From NCBI RefSeq assembly GCF_002135315.1, contig NZ_NEGA01000014.1, positions 48,696-112,695 on the forward strand: 64,000 nucleotides of DNA, in the 5' to 3' direction. Position 1 is the first letter of the stretch, and every line of letters starts with the position of its first letter. The notes under the pieces were generated by a model. That model ran no database searches. It was not told where the DNA came from and worked only from the letters and a program-made list of their open reading frames with translations. Origin of the DNA: Acinetobacter sp. ANC 3903. Its GTDB lineage: Bacteria; Pseudomonadota; Gammaproteobacteria; Pseudomonadales; Moraxellaceae. Positions 7,945 to 18,573 of the stretch are shown piece by piece. A program made the position numbers and the translations under genes.

Positions 7945-8999
7945 GTATGCTGATGCTAAAAACACCTTGGGGAAATTGTGCTCGAAATTATTGCTCAGCT
8001 CTGTGGCGGGATGGGTTTATTCTTGATTGGCATGATTTGAATGACCGACAGCCTAAAGAGATGGCTGGTGAAACCTTAAGGATATGGTTGACCAAATTTA
8101 CCGGAACACCGTTGAAATCACTATGTTCTGGTATTGGTCTGACCTTGATTGTCCAGTCCTCTACAGCCACCACACTTGCGACTATCGGTTTTGTCGGAGC
8201 TGGAGTATTGAGTTTTACCCAAGCGATTGGAGTGATTATTGGCGCCAATATCGGAACAAGCAGTACCTGGTTGGATGGTGGCTTTGCTGGGGGTGAAGTT
8301 TTCTATCGCCACTTTTGCCTTACCCATGATTGCTGTAGGCGCGTTGCTCAAATTGTTAACGCGTGGTCGGTTGGCATTATTCGGTTTTGTGCTTGCAGGT
8401 TTTGGCCTGATTTTCTTTGGAATTGAGCAATTACAGTTTTCGATGTCAGGTCTTGCTCAACAAGTCGATTTGTCTATTTTTCACTATCATTCATTTGGGC
8501 AGAAGCTGTTTCTGGTCTGGATCGGACTGATCATGACGGTGTTGCTGCAGTTTTTCAGTGCCGCGATTATGGCGACTTTAGCTGCTGTGGTGCCAGACTA
8601 TCAACAAGATAAACAGCGCTTGACCTCTTTATTACACATGATGGTTTATATTCGGGTTCTGCGTAGTGATTTGGAAGGTGTTCCCTATGCACGGGCTATT
8701 CGGACCCAACCACAGATTTATCAAGTGGCTTTAGATTTTTTAAATATTCTAGAGCATTATGTCAGCCGTCCGGATTTTTTAGAAAATTCTGAAAAGATTG
8801 AAAATTTCAAGCAGGAACTGGCCAATCTCAAACAGTGGAGTGATGAGCATCGTGCAGCCTTACGTGAGGAAGTGATGCATATGCCACCTTGAACCGGTTG
8901 AGTGTAGCCAGAAGCTTAAAACTGCTGGCGGCAAAACGCTGGCTGGACCGATTAATCGCCGATACCAAAAGATTATCCAAGGTGCTGGCCGAACGTTAA
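7945..8999 (+). pseudogene. Na+/phosphate symporter gene, multiply frameshifted
   Basis: Pieces in all three frames match the Na/Pi cotransporter family (PF02690). First comes MLKTPWG with EIIAQLCGGMGLFLIGMI, interrupted by a TGA. Next is LKSLCSGIGLTLIVQSSTATTLATIGFVGAG, carrying the QSSTAT sodium/phosphate motif. Then a shift into WMVALLGVKFSIATFALPMIAVG (8239-8892), and a last shift into LNRLSVARSLKLLAAKRWLD, ending at TAA 8997-8999. The second QSS-type repeat expected in the family is missing, so an internal deletion is also likely. Non-functional. Confidence 0.85.
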
Positions 9000-9272
9000 C
9001 ATCGAGAGCCGCCCTCTGCTTTTAACAGTTCCCAGACTTTATATTGCCGGTATCGAGAAGCACTTTTCTGCCCAATCCGTTTGAGCTGCATAATGCCGAT
9101 CAGCTAGATCTCTTTTGCCTGATATTCTGGGCTTTTTACAAGATCGAAGCTTTACTCATAAGCTGCCGGAGCTCTGTGTAAGATTTTACACCTGGCTTCA
9201 ACCAGGTACAGTACTTTATTTGCATGCCCCGAGTCAGTCATAGACCGGCTGACTCGGACCAATAAAATCAGC
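9000..9272. other. Intergenic with a possible decayed gene tail
   Basis: A + frame ending at about 9241 reads SFTHKLPELCVRFYTWLQPGTVLYLHAP before a stop, protein-like and vaguely reminiscent of a methyltransferase C-terminus. Upstream bases keep this character only with frameshifts. Too decayed to name. Confidence 0.25.
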
Positions 9273-11174
9273 TTATTCTTTATAGGTCTGGGTACTGTAT
9301 TGCTCAACAGCTAAACGTTTCAGCACTTTTTCATTTTTTGCATAATTCAAGAAGGCTTCAGCATAATCCAGTCCTACCTCTACACGACGTTCGCCGGTGA
9401 TATTTTTAAAACTGCTATAAAAATCCTGACCATCTGCCAGAAAATTAATGGTAATCACTTGATAGGTCTGGTCTGGATTTAAAGCTTCATAGAGTCCTTG
9501 TGCATTACGAACTTTTAAGTTGGATATACGTTGACCTTTGGTTTTGGATAAATCCACATCCCACTGCAGTCCACCCGCATATGGATAACTGCCAGTATTA
9601 TTATTTACGACAGCATCCATTGCATCTTCAAGTACATTTTTAATTTCTAGCCCAGTCGCTTTCAACTGCACTAATGTGTTTTTAAATGGCAATACCGTAT
9701 AAATTTTCTCTACAGAAATATCACCTTGGGGGAGATCTACCCTGACACCCCCGCCATTTTGGATCGAAATATCGGCATTAAAATACTTTTTGCCTTGTTG
9801 TAAAAATGCTTCAGCCACAAGTTGCTGCACATCTCCACCATGCTGATTGGTAAAATCTGATTTATTACAGATATCTCCTAAACTGGAATGTGAGATATCT
9901 TTTGTCGTTCCTGGTACACGACGCAGGCATAGATTTTCCTGGGCAGTAGCAACGATTTCTTTACCCAATAAATTTTTAGCCACTTTATAAGGCTCAAGGA
10001 TATCTAAAGCGGCAGCATCAGGCTGAACGATACGCAAGCTATGACTGCTTTCAATATCTTTTTTAATCGCATCCAATTCAGTAGCACTCAAGGCTGGAGC
10101 ATCTTTAGCGCTGCGCTTAAAATCATCTCCAATCAATACATTGGCTTTGCCGGTACATGCCTCAACTTTTCCGTTGGCATCAAAATTTACTTTTAACTGG
10201 CCAACCATATAGGCATATTGCCAGGCTTGTACCACACAAACCGGATCACCCTCTTTATTTTTTAGGGTCGTTGGGTAGTCCCCTTCCGGGCTGAGACCAT
10301 AGTTTTTCAGCTTGGCATCGGCCAGCAGGGTATGCGAATCACCGCCCACAATAACGTCAACACCAGACAATTGTGCAGCCAGTGCTTTATCCATGCCGTA
10401 GCCTAAATGAGACTGTACAATAATTTTATTAATGCCTTGCTGTTTGAGCTGATCAATATAGTTTTGTGCAGTGGTTAATTCATCTTTAAAAATGGTATCT
10501 GCATTGGGACGAGAGGCATTTTTGGTTTTATCGGCAATTGTTAAACCGATGAATGCAATTTTCTGTCCTTCTTTGTCCATAATGGTATAGGGTTTCACCA
10601 GATCAGTTTGATAGAGTGCAGAGGTTTTTCCAAACTCGACATTGGCACTTAAAACTTGTGTTTTATTTTTACAGCGACCTTTATTATTCAGGAAACCAAT
10701 AAATTTTTTTAAGCCTGCATCGGTATTATCAAATTCATGATTGCCTAGCGTTAATGTATCGAAACATACCGTATTCATGAGATCTGCTTCTGCTTCACCT
10801 TCTTTTAAAGTAAAGTACAGATCGCCAGTAATCGCATCCCCTGAATGAATTTTTATCGGGTTTTTCTCCGTGCTGGCGAGGCTATTCATCAATGCCGCAA
10901 CTCGTGCAAAACCCCCATTTGAAACCTGGATTGACTCGCGATTACCTGCAGAGGTTTCCAGCAGTAATTTGGTACTTTCTTCATCCAAATGTGAATGGCT
11001 GTCGTTAATATGCAATACATTGACTTCCAGCGGTTGTGATTGAATGATCGGTGTTATATTCGTATTGTCTTTACTATTATTACACCCAACTAAAAATATA
11101 CTGGAAACCAATAAACTACATGTGATACCTGAATATTGAATGCTTCTGTTTTTAAAGGCCACGGCCATCCCCAT
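9273..11174 (-). CDS. 5'-nucleotidase / metallophosphatase lipoprotein (UshA/NadN-like)
   Basis: A 633-aa two-domain nucleotidase. A lipoprotein signal ends at FLVGC (about residue 31), so it is anchored in the outer or inner membrane facing the periplasm. The metal-binding calcineurin-like domain shows LHINDSHSH, GDAITGDLYF and LGNHEFDN; the C-terminal 5'-nucleotidase domain (about residues 380-620) shows GGGVRVDLPQGDIS and the substrate-binding DGQDFYSSF. Family members hydrolyse periplasmic nucleotides or NAD for salvage; the exact substrate is unresolved. ATG at 11168 is an alternative start. A single gene, not part of the pha operon. Confidence 0.88.
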   Translation of the reverse strand: MGMAVAFKNRSIQYSGITCSLLVSSIFLVGCNNSKDNTNITPIIQSQPLEVNVLHINDSHSHLDEESTKLLLETSAGNRESIQVSNGGFARVAALMNSLASTEKNPIKIHSGDAITGDLYFTLKEGEAEADLMNTVCFDTLTLGNHEFDNTDAGLKKFIGFLNNKGRCKNKTQVLSANVEFGKTSALYQTDLVKPYTIMDKEGQKIAFIGLTIADKTKNASRPNADTIFKDELTTAQNYIDQLKQQGINKIIVQSHLGYGMDKALAAQLSGVDVIVGGDSHTLLADAKLKNYGLSPEGDYPTTLKNKEGDPVCVVQAWQYAYMVGQLKVNFDANGKVEACTGKANVLIGDDFKRSAKDAPALSATELDAIKKDIESSHSLRIVQPDAAALDILEPYKVAKNLLGKEIVATAQENLCLRRVPGTTKDISHSSLGDICNKSDFTNQHGGDVQQLVAEAFLQQGKKYFNADISIQNGGGVRVDLPQGDISVEKIYTVLPFKNTLVQLKATGLEIKNVLEDAMDAVVNNNTGSYPYAGGLQWDVDLSKTKGQRISNLKVRNAQGLYEALNPDQTYQVITINFLADGQDFYSSFKNITGERRVEVGLDYAEAFLNYAKNEKVLKRLAVEQYSTQTYKE

Positions 11175-11251
11175 TTGACTATAATTTAATCACCTATCAT
11201 GTGGGACTATTGTTTAAAATTCATGAATTTAGCTATTTTCCCCAGAATAAA

Positions 11252-11280
11252 ATAAGGAGAAATTTTATATTTCTCCTTAT
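11252..11280. repeat. Perfect 12-bp stem-loop
   Basis: ATAAGGAGAAAT - TTTAT - ATTTCTCCTTAT, upstream of the nucleotidase gene on its strand. No clear U-run follows on either strand. It may be an operator or an mRNA leader structure. Confidence 0.45.
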
Positions 11281-11460
11281 CGATTAAATCAACACAAAAA
11301 TTCTAAAGATCCTAGCATAGAGCTATTATCGCCACCTATCATTTAAGATTGTTTGGATGTGCTCAGCAATGCACCCATCCGCTGTATGTCTTCAGTTTTT
11401 AAATTGATACTTTATTCAATCAACTCAATTCCTTACCAATCCATCCAATTAGCCTGATGG

Positions 11461-11490
11461 AAGTCCCCACTTATTTTTAAGTGGGGACTT
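11461..11490. terminator. Perfect 12-bp stem-loop downstream of phaA
   Basis: AAGTCCCCACTT - ATTTTT - AAGTGGGGACTT, about 140 bases past the phaA stop. GC-rich and strong, but without a following U-tract. Best read as the 3' end structure (terminator or stabiliser) of the pha transcript. Confidence 0.45.
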
Positions 11491-11629
11491 AGTCCATGAT
11501 CATAAAGCTTTAGCCGCGATTCCTGTTGCCAAAAAGTGACCCACATACAGCACCCAGTTCAAAATCAGTTAGGGACATGTAGGTTTGAAATCTTTATGCA
11601 ACAAAGCTTCTCGTAATCAGAAATAATGT

Positions 11630-12808
11630 TTAAGGCCGCTCAACTGCTAATGCAACGCCCATTCCACCACCAATACATAAGGTCGCTAGTCCTTTTTTCT
11701 TGTCACCGCGTTGCATTTCATGTAACAGCGTGACCAGAATTCGACAACCTGAAGCTCCAATCGGATGGCCTAAGGCAATGGCTCCACCGTTGACATTGAC
11801 CTTGTCCATATTCAGGCCCAGTTCTTTCGCCACCCCTAAAGCTTGTGCGGCAAAGGCTTCATTGGCTTCAACCAGATCAACCTCGTCCAAAGACCAGCTT
11901 GCTTTTTCTAGCGTCTTTCTCACAGCATTTACTGGACCGAGTCCCATCACTTCAGGCTCAATACCAGACATGCTATAGGCTTTAATTTTCGCTAGTGGCT
12001 GTAAACCGAGCTCTGCTGCTTTATCGGCACTCATCACCAATACGGCTGCTGCACCATCATTAATCCCCGATGCATTACCTGCAGTCACTGTCCCATCCTT
12101 TTTAAAGGCTGGGCGCAGCTTGGCGAGACTCTGTTCATTCGTTTCGGCCTTGATATATTCATCACGGTCAAAAACTAACGGATCACCTTTACGTTGTGGC
12201 ACTTGAACCGGCACAATTTCCGCATCAAATTTCCCTTCTACCTGTGCTTTGACTGCATGCTGCTGAGACGAGAGTGCCAAAGCATCCTGATCTTCACGGC
12301 TAATCGACAGTTTTTCCACAATATTTTCAGCGGTCATTCCCATGTGATACTGGTTATACACATCGGTCAGACCATCATAGACCATGCTATCCACCAATTG
12401 CGCATTACCCATCTTCTGTCCGTTACGCATATGGATAATATGGGCACTTTGTGACATCGACTCCTGACCACCTGCCACGACAATATCGGCTTCACCAGTG
12501 GCAATGGCCTGTGCTGCCAAATGAACAGCGCGCAGTCCCGAACCACATACCACATTCAAGGTTGAAGCGGGTACTGAAACAGGAATACCCGCAGCAATTG
12601 CCGCCTGTCGTGCCGGATTCTGTCCCACACCTGCAGTCAATACATTCCCCATAATGACCTGATCTACCTGTTCTGGCTTCACTCCGGCAGCGTCTAATAC
12701 CGCACCAATCACCACCTTTCCTAACTGCGGTGCACTGACACTGGCCAGGCCACCCAAAAAACTTCCAATCGCAGTACGTTTTGCAGCAACAATCACAACT
12801 TCTTTCAT
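11630..12808 (-). CDS. phaA: Acetyl-CoA acetyltransferase (beta-ketothiolase) PhaA
   Basis: A 392-aa biosynthetic thiolase that condenses two acetyl-CoA to acetoacetyl-CoA, the first step of polyhydroxybutyrate synthesis. The nucleophilic Cys lies in [10 protein letters not shown] (near residue 88), the His in [15 protein letters not shown], and the second Cys in CIGGGMG close to the end. Length is typical. Last gene of the phaB-phaP-phaC-phaA cluster; an 83-base gap separates it from phaC. It could also serve fatty-acid or acetoacetate breakdown, but the context supports PHB synthesis. Confidence 0.95.
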   Translation of the reverse strand: MKEVVIVAAKRTAIGSFLGGLASVSAPQLGKVVIGAVLDAAGVKPEQVDQVIMGNVLTAGVGQNPARQAAIAAGIPVSVPASTLNVVCGSGLRAVHLAAQAIATGEADIVVAGGQESMSQSAHIIHMRNGQKMGNAQLVDSMVYDGLTDVYNQYHMGMTAENIVEKLSISREDQDALALSSQQHAVKAQVEGKFDAEIVPVQVPQRKGDPLVFDRDEYIKAETNEQSLAKLRPAFKKDGTVTAGNASGINDGAAAVLVMSADKAAELGLQPLAKIKAYSMSGIEPEVMGLGPVNAVRKTLEKASWSLDEVDLVEANEAFAAQALGVAKELGLNMDKVNVNGGAIALGHPIGASGCRILVTLLHEMQRGDKKKGLATLCIGGGMGVALAVERP

Positions 12809-12891
12809 TTTAATTTCCTGTTTTTTTAACTTACTTATTGCTTAATACTCCTGCCCCCATACGATTGGCCGGCAGTGAGAATGCCTAAATA

Positions 12892-14661
12892 CTAAAATAA
12901 ACTGACCTGTACATAACTACCTGGTGCTGCTTCCTTGGCAGGATAAGTTGCACTACCTATCGTACGCGCTGGAACCTGATCGCCGGTATAAGGTGCGATC
13001 CATTCCTGCCAGCGTAACCACCAGGATTCTGGATGGAACTGGGCATCTGCCAGCCACTGTTTCGGGTTTTCATAGGGGGTATTATTGGTATAACAGCCAT
13101 ATTTGTTACGGTTTGGCGGATTGACGATTCCTGCCACATGTCCAGATTCACCGAGTACCAGTGTGGTTTCCCCACCCAGATAGGTAGAACCTTTAAAGCA
13201 CGCATCCCACAGTGCAATATGATCTTCCTGGGTCGAGATAAAAAAGTTCGGTGTTTTTACTTTCGACAAGTTTAAACCTACACCATTGACCTTGATCTTA
13301 TTCGGCTGAATCAGTTCATTATTCAAATACAGATTTCGCACCAGAAAATTGTGCACATGTGCGGCAATGTTGGTGCCATCACTATTCCAGTACAAAATAT
13401 CAAAGTCGGATGGATGATTGCCCTTCAGGTAATTTTCAATGTAATAGTTCCAGTACAGGGTATTTTCACGTAACAGACTAAATGTCACCGCCAACATACG
13501 GCCATCAAAATAGCCCACCTGTTGATTCAAAGTTTCAATAGCTTGAATGACCGGCTCATTAATAAAGGCACCCAAACTGCCTGGGTTGTCAAAGTCCAAC
13601 AGTGTTGCCAGATAGGTTGCACTCTTGACGTGATTTTTCAGGCGTTTCGCCACATAGTACGCCTGCGTCGCAGCAAGCACCGCTCCACCCATACAATAGC
13701 CAATTGCATTGACCTCTTTTTCTCCGGTCATTTCCTCAATGACACGTATCGCCTCAACCGTACCGGAGGTAATCAGGTCATCAAAGCGCATGTCCTTTTG
13801 TTCAGCCCCCGGATTACGCCAGGACATTAAAAATACCGTGTGCCCTTGCTGACGTAACCAGTTCACAAAAGAATTCTGCTCACGCAAATCCAGAATATAA
13901 TATTTGTTTATAAAAGGCGGGATGAGCAGAATAGGCGTCTGATATGCAGTTTCAGTTGCCGCTTCATACTGTAACAATTGAAAAACCGGATTTTCAAAGA
14001 CCACCGCACCCGGCGTATAGGCCAGATCTTTTCCCAAACGGAACGAGTCATTATCGACCATGCGTACGGACAGATATTTACTGCTGTTCATGATATCGTC
14101 ATGGAAAATTTCCATGCCACGCACCAGATTTTGCCCGTGTTCCTGTACCGTCTGATGAATCACTTCCGGATTGGTCCACAAAAAATTGCCGGGTGAAAAG
14201 GCATTCACCATTTGGCGGGTGAAAAAGTGGATACGGTGACGGACTTTATCCGGGATACCTTCAACTTCGTCGAGCATTTCTTGCACCAATTGACTGAAAT
14301 GCAAATAGGACTGGGTCAAGAGATCATAATTTGGTTCTTGCCAAAGTGAATCTTTGAACCGGCGATCACCCTGCTCAGGTTTCACTAGCGGTTGGATATC
14401 CTTGTTGACACTGCGCAGCATGATATTTTGGTAAATCTGCATCTGACCGATCCACCATTTGCTCTGCATCTCGATCAAGCGTGCCGGATTTTTGGTTAGT
14501 GCCTGAAAGAACAGGTTCATATCTTCACTGTTGACTTTACTCAATGCATCATTGAGTGGATTATCGCCATAGTGAAATTCTTGTACTTTCTTCCAGATTT
14601 CTTCATGTACATCGAAAAAACGCTGGACGTTCTGATTAAACTGAAAAAGATTCTGCTGCAT
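12892..14661 (-). CDS. phaC: Class I poly(3-hydroxyalkanoate) synthase PhaC
   Basis: A 589-aa PHB synthase that polymerises (R)-3-hydroxybutyryl-CoA on the granule surface. An alpha/beta-hydrolase fold with the Cys nucleophile in the lipase-like box GYCMGG (near residue 322), the Asp in DGTN, and the His in GESGHVAGIVNPP. The conserved SWRNPGAEQ motif is also seen. It closely resembles the Acinetobacter PhaC I know. A start at 14676 is also possible, but GGAG lies seven bases before the ATG at 14661. Preceded by a strong hairpin at 14717-14745. Confidence 0.95.
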   Translation of the reverse strand: MQQNLFQFNQNVQRFFDVHEEIWKKVQEFHYGDNPLNDALSKVNSEDMNLFFQALTKNPARLIEMQSKWWIGQMQIYQNIMLRSVNKDIQPLVKPEQGDRRFKDSLWQEPNYDLLTQSYLHFSQLVQEMLDEVEGIPDKVRHRIHFFTRQMVNAFSPGNFLWTNPEVIHQTVQEHGQNLVRGMEIFHDDIMNSSKYLSVRMVDNDSFRLGKDLAYTPGAVVFENPVFQLLQYEAATETAYQTPILLIPPFINKYYILDLREQNSFVNWLRQQGHTVFLMSWRNPGAEQKDMRFDDLITSGTVEAIRVIEEMTGEKEVNAIGYCMGGAVLAATQAYYVAKRLKNHVKSATYLATLLDFDNPGSLGAFINEPVIQAIETLNQQVGYFDGRMLAVTFSLLRENTLYWNYYIENYLKGNHPSDFDILYWNSDGTNIAAHVHNFLVRNLYLNNELIQPNKIKVNGVGLNLSKVKTPNFFISTQEDHIALWDACFKGSTYLGGETTLVLGESGHVAGIVNPPNRNKYGCYTNNTPYENPKQWLADAQFHPESWWLRWQEWIAPYTGDQVPARTIGSATYPAKEAAPGSYVQVSLF

Positions 14662-14716
14662 TGCACCACTCCGCATACTGGGTCATTCCTCACTTTCGAT
14701 CAGGAATGGGATAGAA

Positions 14717-14745
14717 AGCGGGGAAGTGATCTCCACTTCCCCGCT
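14717..14745 (-). promoter_or_regulatory. Intercistronic stem-loop between phaP and phaC
   Basis: AGCGGGGAAGTG - ATCTC - CACTTCCCCGCT: a perfect, GC-rich 12-bp stem with a 5-base loop, 35 bases after the phaP stop. No U-tract follows in the direction of transcription, so it is more likely a partial terminator or a 3'-end stabiliser. That would allow phasin to be made in excess over the synthase. Confidence 0.55.
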
Positions 14746-14780
14746 CGCTAGTCTTCAATCTTCATTAAGGTTGCTAACCG

Positions 14781-15125
14781 TTATTTATTGTTCGGCATCG
14801 ATTCGCTAACTAACTTGTCAAACTCGGCTTTAAATTCAGTTGCCAAGCTTGCCAGTTTTTGGCCATCGTCAATCATTTGCTGGCTAAGTTTGGTCATGGT
14901 TTCTACTTGCTTCATGCCACAATTGATCATACTTTGCATGTCTTTGACTTCACTGTTGGCAAATACTTGCGACAATGTAATATCGGCATAATGACGTGCA
15001 GCATTGAGTTGTAAATTGGTCAGATCCGCAAAGTTTTTCGCCACCAGACTGTTAAATTTTGCATAAGGTTCAAACATATTTTTGTACTGAGCATTCATGT
15101 TTGAAAAGATATCACCGTATAGCAT
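14781..15125 (-). CDS. phaP: Phasin PhaP (PHB granule-associated protein)
   Basis: A 114-aa amphipathic helical protein of the phasin family. It coats PHB granules, limits their coalescence and is normally very abundant. The pattern YKNMFEPYAKFNSLVAKNFADLTNLQLNAARHYADITLSQ is phasin-like, with no signal peptide or Cys-rich motif. It lies between phaB and phaC in the Acinetobacter order; the downstream hairpin may raise its share of the message. Confidence 0.88.
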   Translation of the reverse strand: MLYGDIFSNMNAQYKNMFEPYAKFNSLVAKNFADLTNLQLNAARHYADITLSQVFANSEVKDMQSMINCGMKQVETMTKLSQQMIDDGQKLASLATEFKAEFDKLVSESMPNNK

Positions 15126-15212
15126 GTTGTATTACTCCATTGATTTATAGTACTTAAAATTTAGTTATTGTTTAAAAAATAAATGAAAAAACTGGCTCAG
15201 TGAGCACAGGAC

Positions 15213-15959
15213 TTATTGCATGTATAAACCGCCATTGATCGATAAGGTTTCACCAGTAATATAGGTGCCATACTCACCGACTAGATACATGACTGCCGCT
15301 GCAATTTCTTCAGGCTGAGCAAGACGCTGCAAAGGAATCTGGTCTTCAATACTTTTTACGACCTCTTCCCGCATGGCAGTAACCATCGGTGTCGCAGTAT
15401 AGCCCGGTGCCACGACATTCACGCAAACATTGGAACGTGCACCTTCCTGGGCCAAGGCCTTGGCAAAACCGATCATGCCCGCTTTTGCGGCTGAATAATT
15501 AGCTTGACCAAACTGTCCTTTCAGACCATTGACCGAACTAATATTGACAATCCGTCCCTGCTTTTGCTCCAGCATTTTATTAAAGACTGGATGGGTCACG
15601 GTAAATAGCGTCTTTAAATTGGTATCGAGTACCTGTGACCATTGTTCGAATGACATTTTCTTAAATGTTGCATCGCGCGTGATGCCGGCATTATTCACCA
15701 ACACATCTACGCGACCTTCAGCCTTTATCGCATTCTGGATCGCGGTCGTTGCATCAGCATGATTGGTTAAATCCGTTAAGACAAAACGAACGTCTTCCTG
15801 TTGGAAACCCTCATTTTTTAGCCACTGCTTTTCCCGGTCTTCCTCACGTGGGACCACCGTTGCAATAACTTTATAATTAGCCTTCACCAGCTGACGACAA
15901 ATCTCACTACCAATACCACCTAGTGCTCCTGTCACAAATGCGACTTTTCTTTCGGACAT
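15213..15959 (-). CDS. phaB: Acetoacetyl-CoA reductase PhaB (NADPH)
   Basis: A 248-aa short-chain dehydrogenase that reduces acetoacetyl-CoA to (R)-3-hydroxybutyryl-CoA for PHB synthesis. Cofactor loop VTGALGGIGSEIC near residue 10, NNAG at about 88, catalytic Ser in NISSVNG and Tyr/Lys in YSAAKAG (about 153-157). First gene of the pha operon; the promoter should lie in the 418-base gap shared with the divergent ppk gene. Confidence 0.94.
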   Translation of the reverse strand: MSERKVAFVTGALGGIGSEICRQLVKANYKVIATVVPREEDREKQWLKNEGFQQEDVRFVLTDLTNHADATTAIQNAIKAEGRVDVLVNNAGITRDATFKKMSFEQWSQVLDTNLKTLFTVTHPVFNKMLEQKQGRIVNISSVNGLKGQFGQANYSAAKAGMIGFAKALAQEGARSNVCVNVVAPGYTATPMVTAMREEVVKSIEDQIPLQRLAQPEEIAAAVMYLVGEYGTYITGETLSINGGLYMQ

Positions 15960-16377
15960 ATCTTTACCTTTAGCAAATCGAAAAAATGGTTGCGTGGATC
16001 CACAAAGATTCCTGAGAATCTGGACTTAAATTAACCTTTTCTATGTTAAAGCTCGATTACAGGCGACTGATTTTTTTATAAGCAAATGTAACTAACGATA
16101 TGTTTGAGTAACCGCAAAAAGAAAAACAAAATAAATAGTGCAATAAAACCACTAAAAAGTATAAATAACATACACTTAAATGATAAATAAGATGCAATTT
16201 CACAAATCTGTAATTTAATATCCGCAGAATATTGAATTGCATAGAATTCCATTCTAACCTTTTATTAATACATTAATTTTCTTTTTAATTTACTGAAAAT
16301 CAATTGGTCTCATCTAAAGGTTTTAGGAATGTTTATTCAATTGATTTGAACCTTGTTATCTCGCTATAGAGCCATAA
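15960..16377. promoter_or_regulatory. Divergent promoter region between phaB and ppk
   Basis: An AT-rich 418-base gap driving phaBPCA to the left and ppk to the right. It has no convincing gene; a 61-aa antisense frame at 16057-16242 has no ribosome binding site. I looked for a PhoB box because both storage polymers respond to phosphate in related strains, and found no clear one. Confidence 0.4.
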
Positions 16378-18456
16378 ATGACTGCTTTGAATATGCCTTC
16401 AAATTCTTCCATACATACTTTAAAAACTTATATTAATAGAGATCTTTCCTTACTTGAGTTTCATAAACGAGTATTGGCTCAGGCTAAAGATACTGAATAC
16501 CCTTTACTCGAGCGTCTAAATTTTTTAATTATTTTTTCGCGAAATTTAGATGAATTTTTTGAAGTACGTGTCGCGAGTTTGATACAGCAATTTGAGCTGT
16601 CAAGCCATAGTAAGACCAGTCCAGATAATTTATTCATCTCAGAAATACTGACGACGATTTCTAAGCTTGCACATGAGGCAGTCGAGGAACAATATAAAAT
16701 TCTGAATTATAATATCTTGCCGCAACTGCAAGGTAATGGAGTCAATTTTATTCAGCATGGTGATATCCTTCAAAAACATAAAGCATGGATTAAAGATTAT
16801 TTTCATCATGAAGTTCAACCTGTTGTAACCCCCATCAGTTTAGACCCCGCACACCCTTTTCCTCGTTTAGCCAATAAAAGCTTAAACTTTATTGTCACTT
16901 TGGAAGGCAACGATGCCTTTGGACGAAAAATTGATTTAGCAATTGTTCCTGCACCTCGATCATTGCCAAGATTAGTTAAATTGCCCACACATGTTTCTGG
17001 TGAGGCTGAGCATTACATTTTACTTTCCGCGATCATTCAGCAACATATTCATGAATTATTTCCAGGGGTGACCACCACGGGGTGTTATCAATTCCGGGTA
17101 ACGCGAAATGCCGACCTCACCGTATCAGAGGATGTAGAAGATTTAGCAATTGCTTTAAAGGGGGAACTCTCATCCCGGCGGTTTGGTCGTGCTGTCAGAC
17201 TTGAAGTGAATAAAGCTTGTCCTGAAACAATTACTGATTATTTACTTGAACAATTTGATCTTGATCAAGACCAGCTCTATCTGGTGAATGGCCCTGTTAA
17301 CCTGGCACGCTTTATATCGAACTTTAATTTACCAGAGTTACGTTTTCCTCCCTATGTACAAAAATTACCGAAAGTGTTGTATGGCAAAAAATCCATCTTT
17401 GATGTATTAAAAACCGAAGACGTTTTATTACACCACCCTTTTCACTCTTTTGCTCCGGTCATTAAGTTGCTGAAAGAGGCAGCCCGTGATCCACATGTAT
17501 TGGCCATAAAACAAACCCTTTATCGCAGCGGTGTAGACTCTGAAATCGTGCAGGTCCTTGCTGAAGCGGCACGGAATGGCAAGGAAGTTACTGCCGTAAT
17601 TGAATTGCGTGCACGCTTTGATGAAGAGTCAAATATCGAAGTTGCCAATCTATTACAAGAAGCTGGCGCGGTTGTTGTATATGGGATTGTCGGCTATAAA
17701 ACCCACGCCAAAATGATCCTGATTGTGCGTCGTGAAATAGACAAAATTAAACGTTATGTCCATTTAGGCACAGGCAACTATCATGCGACCAATGCCAAAA
17801 TCTATACCGATTATGGCTTACTCACCAGTGATGCTGATATTTGTGAAGATGTACATAAAATCTTTCAAGAATTAACCGGTATGGGAAAAACCATAAAACT
17901 GGAAAAACTTTTTCACGCGCCATTTACCCTGCATTCACAATTGCTTGAACTCATACAGCAGGAAATTAAAAATAGTAAAGCAGGAAAAAAAGCGCAAATT
18001 ATTATTAAGGTAAATGCATTAACTGAACCTCAACTGATTCATGAACTTTATCAAGCATCACAAGCGGGTGTACAGATCGATTTAATCGTTCGTTCAATTT
18101 GTTGCTTACGACCCCAAGTTGCAGGGCTCTCCGACAATATTCGTGTACGTTCAATCGTCGGACGTTATTTGGAACATACCAGAGTGTATTATTTTTATAA
18201 TGATGGTGACAGCAAACTGTATTGCGCCAGTGCGGATTGGATGGGACGTAATTTGTTTTCTCGCATCGAAACCTGTTTCCCGATCGAGAATAAAAAAATT
18301 CGCAAACAAATTCTTGAAGAAGGATTGAATAATTATCTCAAAGATAATCGGCGTGCATGGGAATTACAAGCCGATGGAACCTGGATACAATGTCAGCCTG
18401 ATAATGGACAGGCACTCTACATTGCCCAGCAACAATTAATGAATCAGATTTTTTAA
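16378..18456 (+). CDS. ppk: Polyphosphate kinase PPK1
   Basis: A 692-aa PPK1, which reversibly transfers the terminal phosphate of ATP onto inorganic polyphosphate. The N-terminal domain begins [18 protein letters not shown] with [10 protein letters not shown]; the catalytic half has IKQTLYRSG and the autophosphorylated His in [12 protein letters not shown] (about residue 442), followed by HLGTGNYH. Length and motifs are complete. It is divergent from the PHB operon, placing both storage polymers side by side. Confidence 0.96.
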   Translation: MTALNMPSNSSIHTLKTYINRDLSLLEFHKRVLAQAKDTEYPLLERLNFLIIFSRNLDEFFEVRVASLIQQFELSSHSKTSPDNLFISEILTTISKLAHEAVEEQYKILNYNILPQLQGNGVNFIQHGDILQKHKAWIKDYFHHEVQPVVTPISLDPAHPFPRLANKSLNFIVTLEGNDAFGRKIDLAIVPAPRSLPRLVKLPTHVSGEAEHYILLSAIIQQHIHELFPGVTTTGCYQFRVTRNADLTVSEDVEDLAIALKGELSSRRFGRAVRLEVNKACPETITDYLLEQFDLDQDQLYLVNGPVNLARFISNFNLPELRFPPYVQKLPKVLYGKKSIFDVLKTEDVLLHHPFHSFAPVIKLLKEAARDPHVLAIKQTLYRSGVDSEIVQVLAEAARNGKEVTAVIELRARFDEESNIEVANLLQEAGAVVVYGIVGYKTHAKMILIVRREIDKIKRYVHLGTGNYHATNAKIYTDYGLLTSDADICEDVHKIFQELTGMGKTIKLEKLFHAPFTLHSQLLELIQQEIKNSKAGKKAQIIIKVNALTEPQLIHELYQASQAGVQIDLIVRSICCLRPQVAGLSDNIRVRSIVGRYLEHTRVYYFYNDGDSKLYCASADWMGRNLFSRIETCFPIENKKIRKQILEEGLNNYLKDNRRAWELQADGTWIQCQPDNGQALYIAQQQLMNQIF

Positions 18457-18573
18457 CGATAATTTGCAAGTTATTGTATAAATGACAATCACTTGCAATG
18501 ATTTAAATTTATTTTAACCAGATTGTAACAATCCAATCCTAAAGTAAAACTCAAGAGGGAATGAGTCAACTAC

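Larger units (their letters stand above)
11175..11629. other. Intergenic region with two stem-loops
   Basis: Between nucleotidase and phaA. It holds two perfect 12-bp hairpins (listed separately) and, at about 11515-11600, sequence whose minus strand reads as a protein-like tail (LGAVCGSLFGNRNRG) that may be an IS relic. No supported gene. Confidence 0.35.

Noticed and set aside
16057..16242. 61-aa hydrophobic minus frame between phaB and ppk
   Set aside because: AT-rich chance frame with no ribosome binding site, inside a divergent promoter region.
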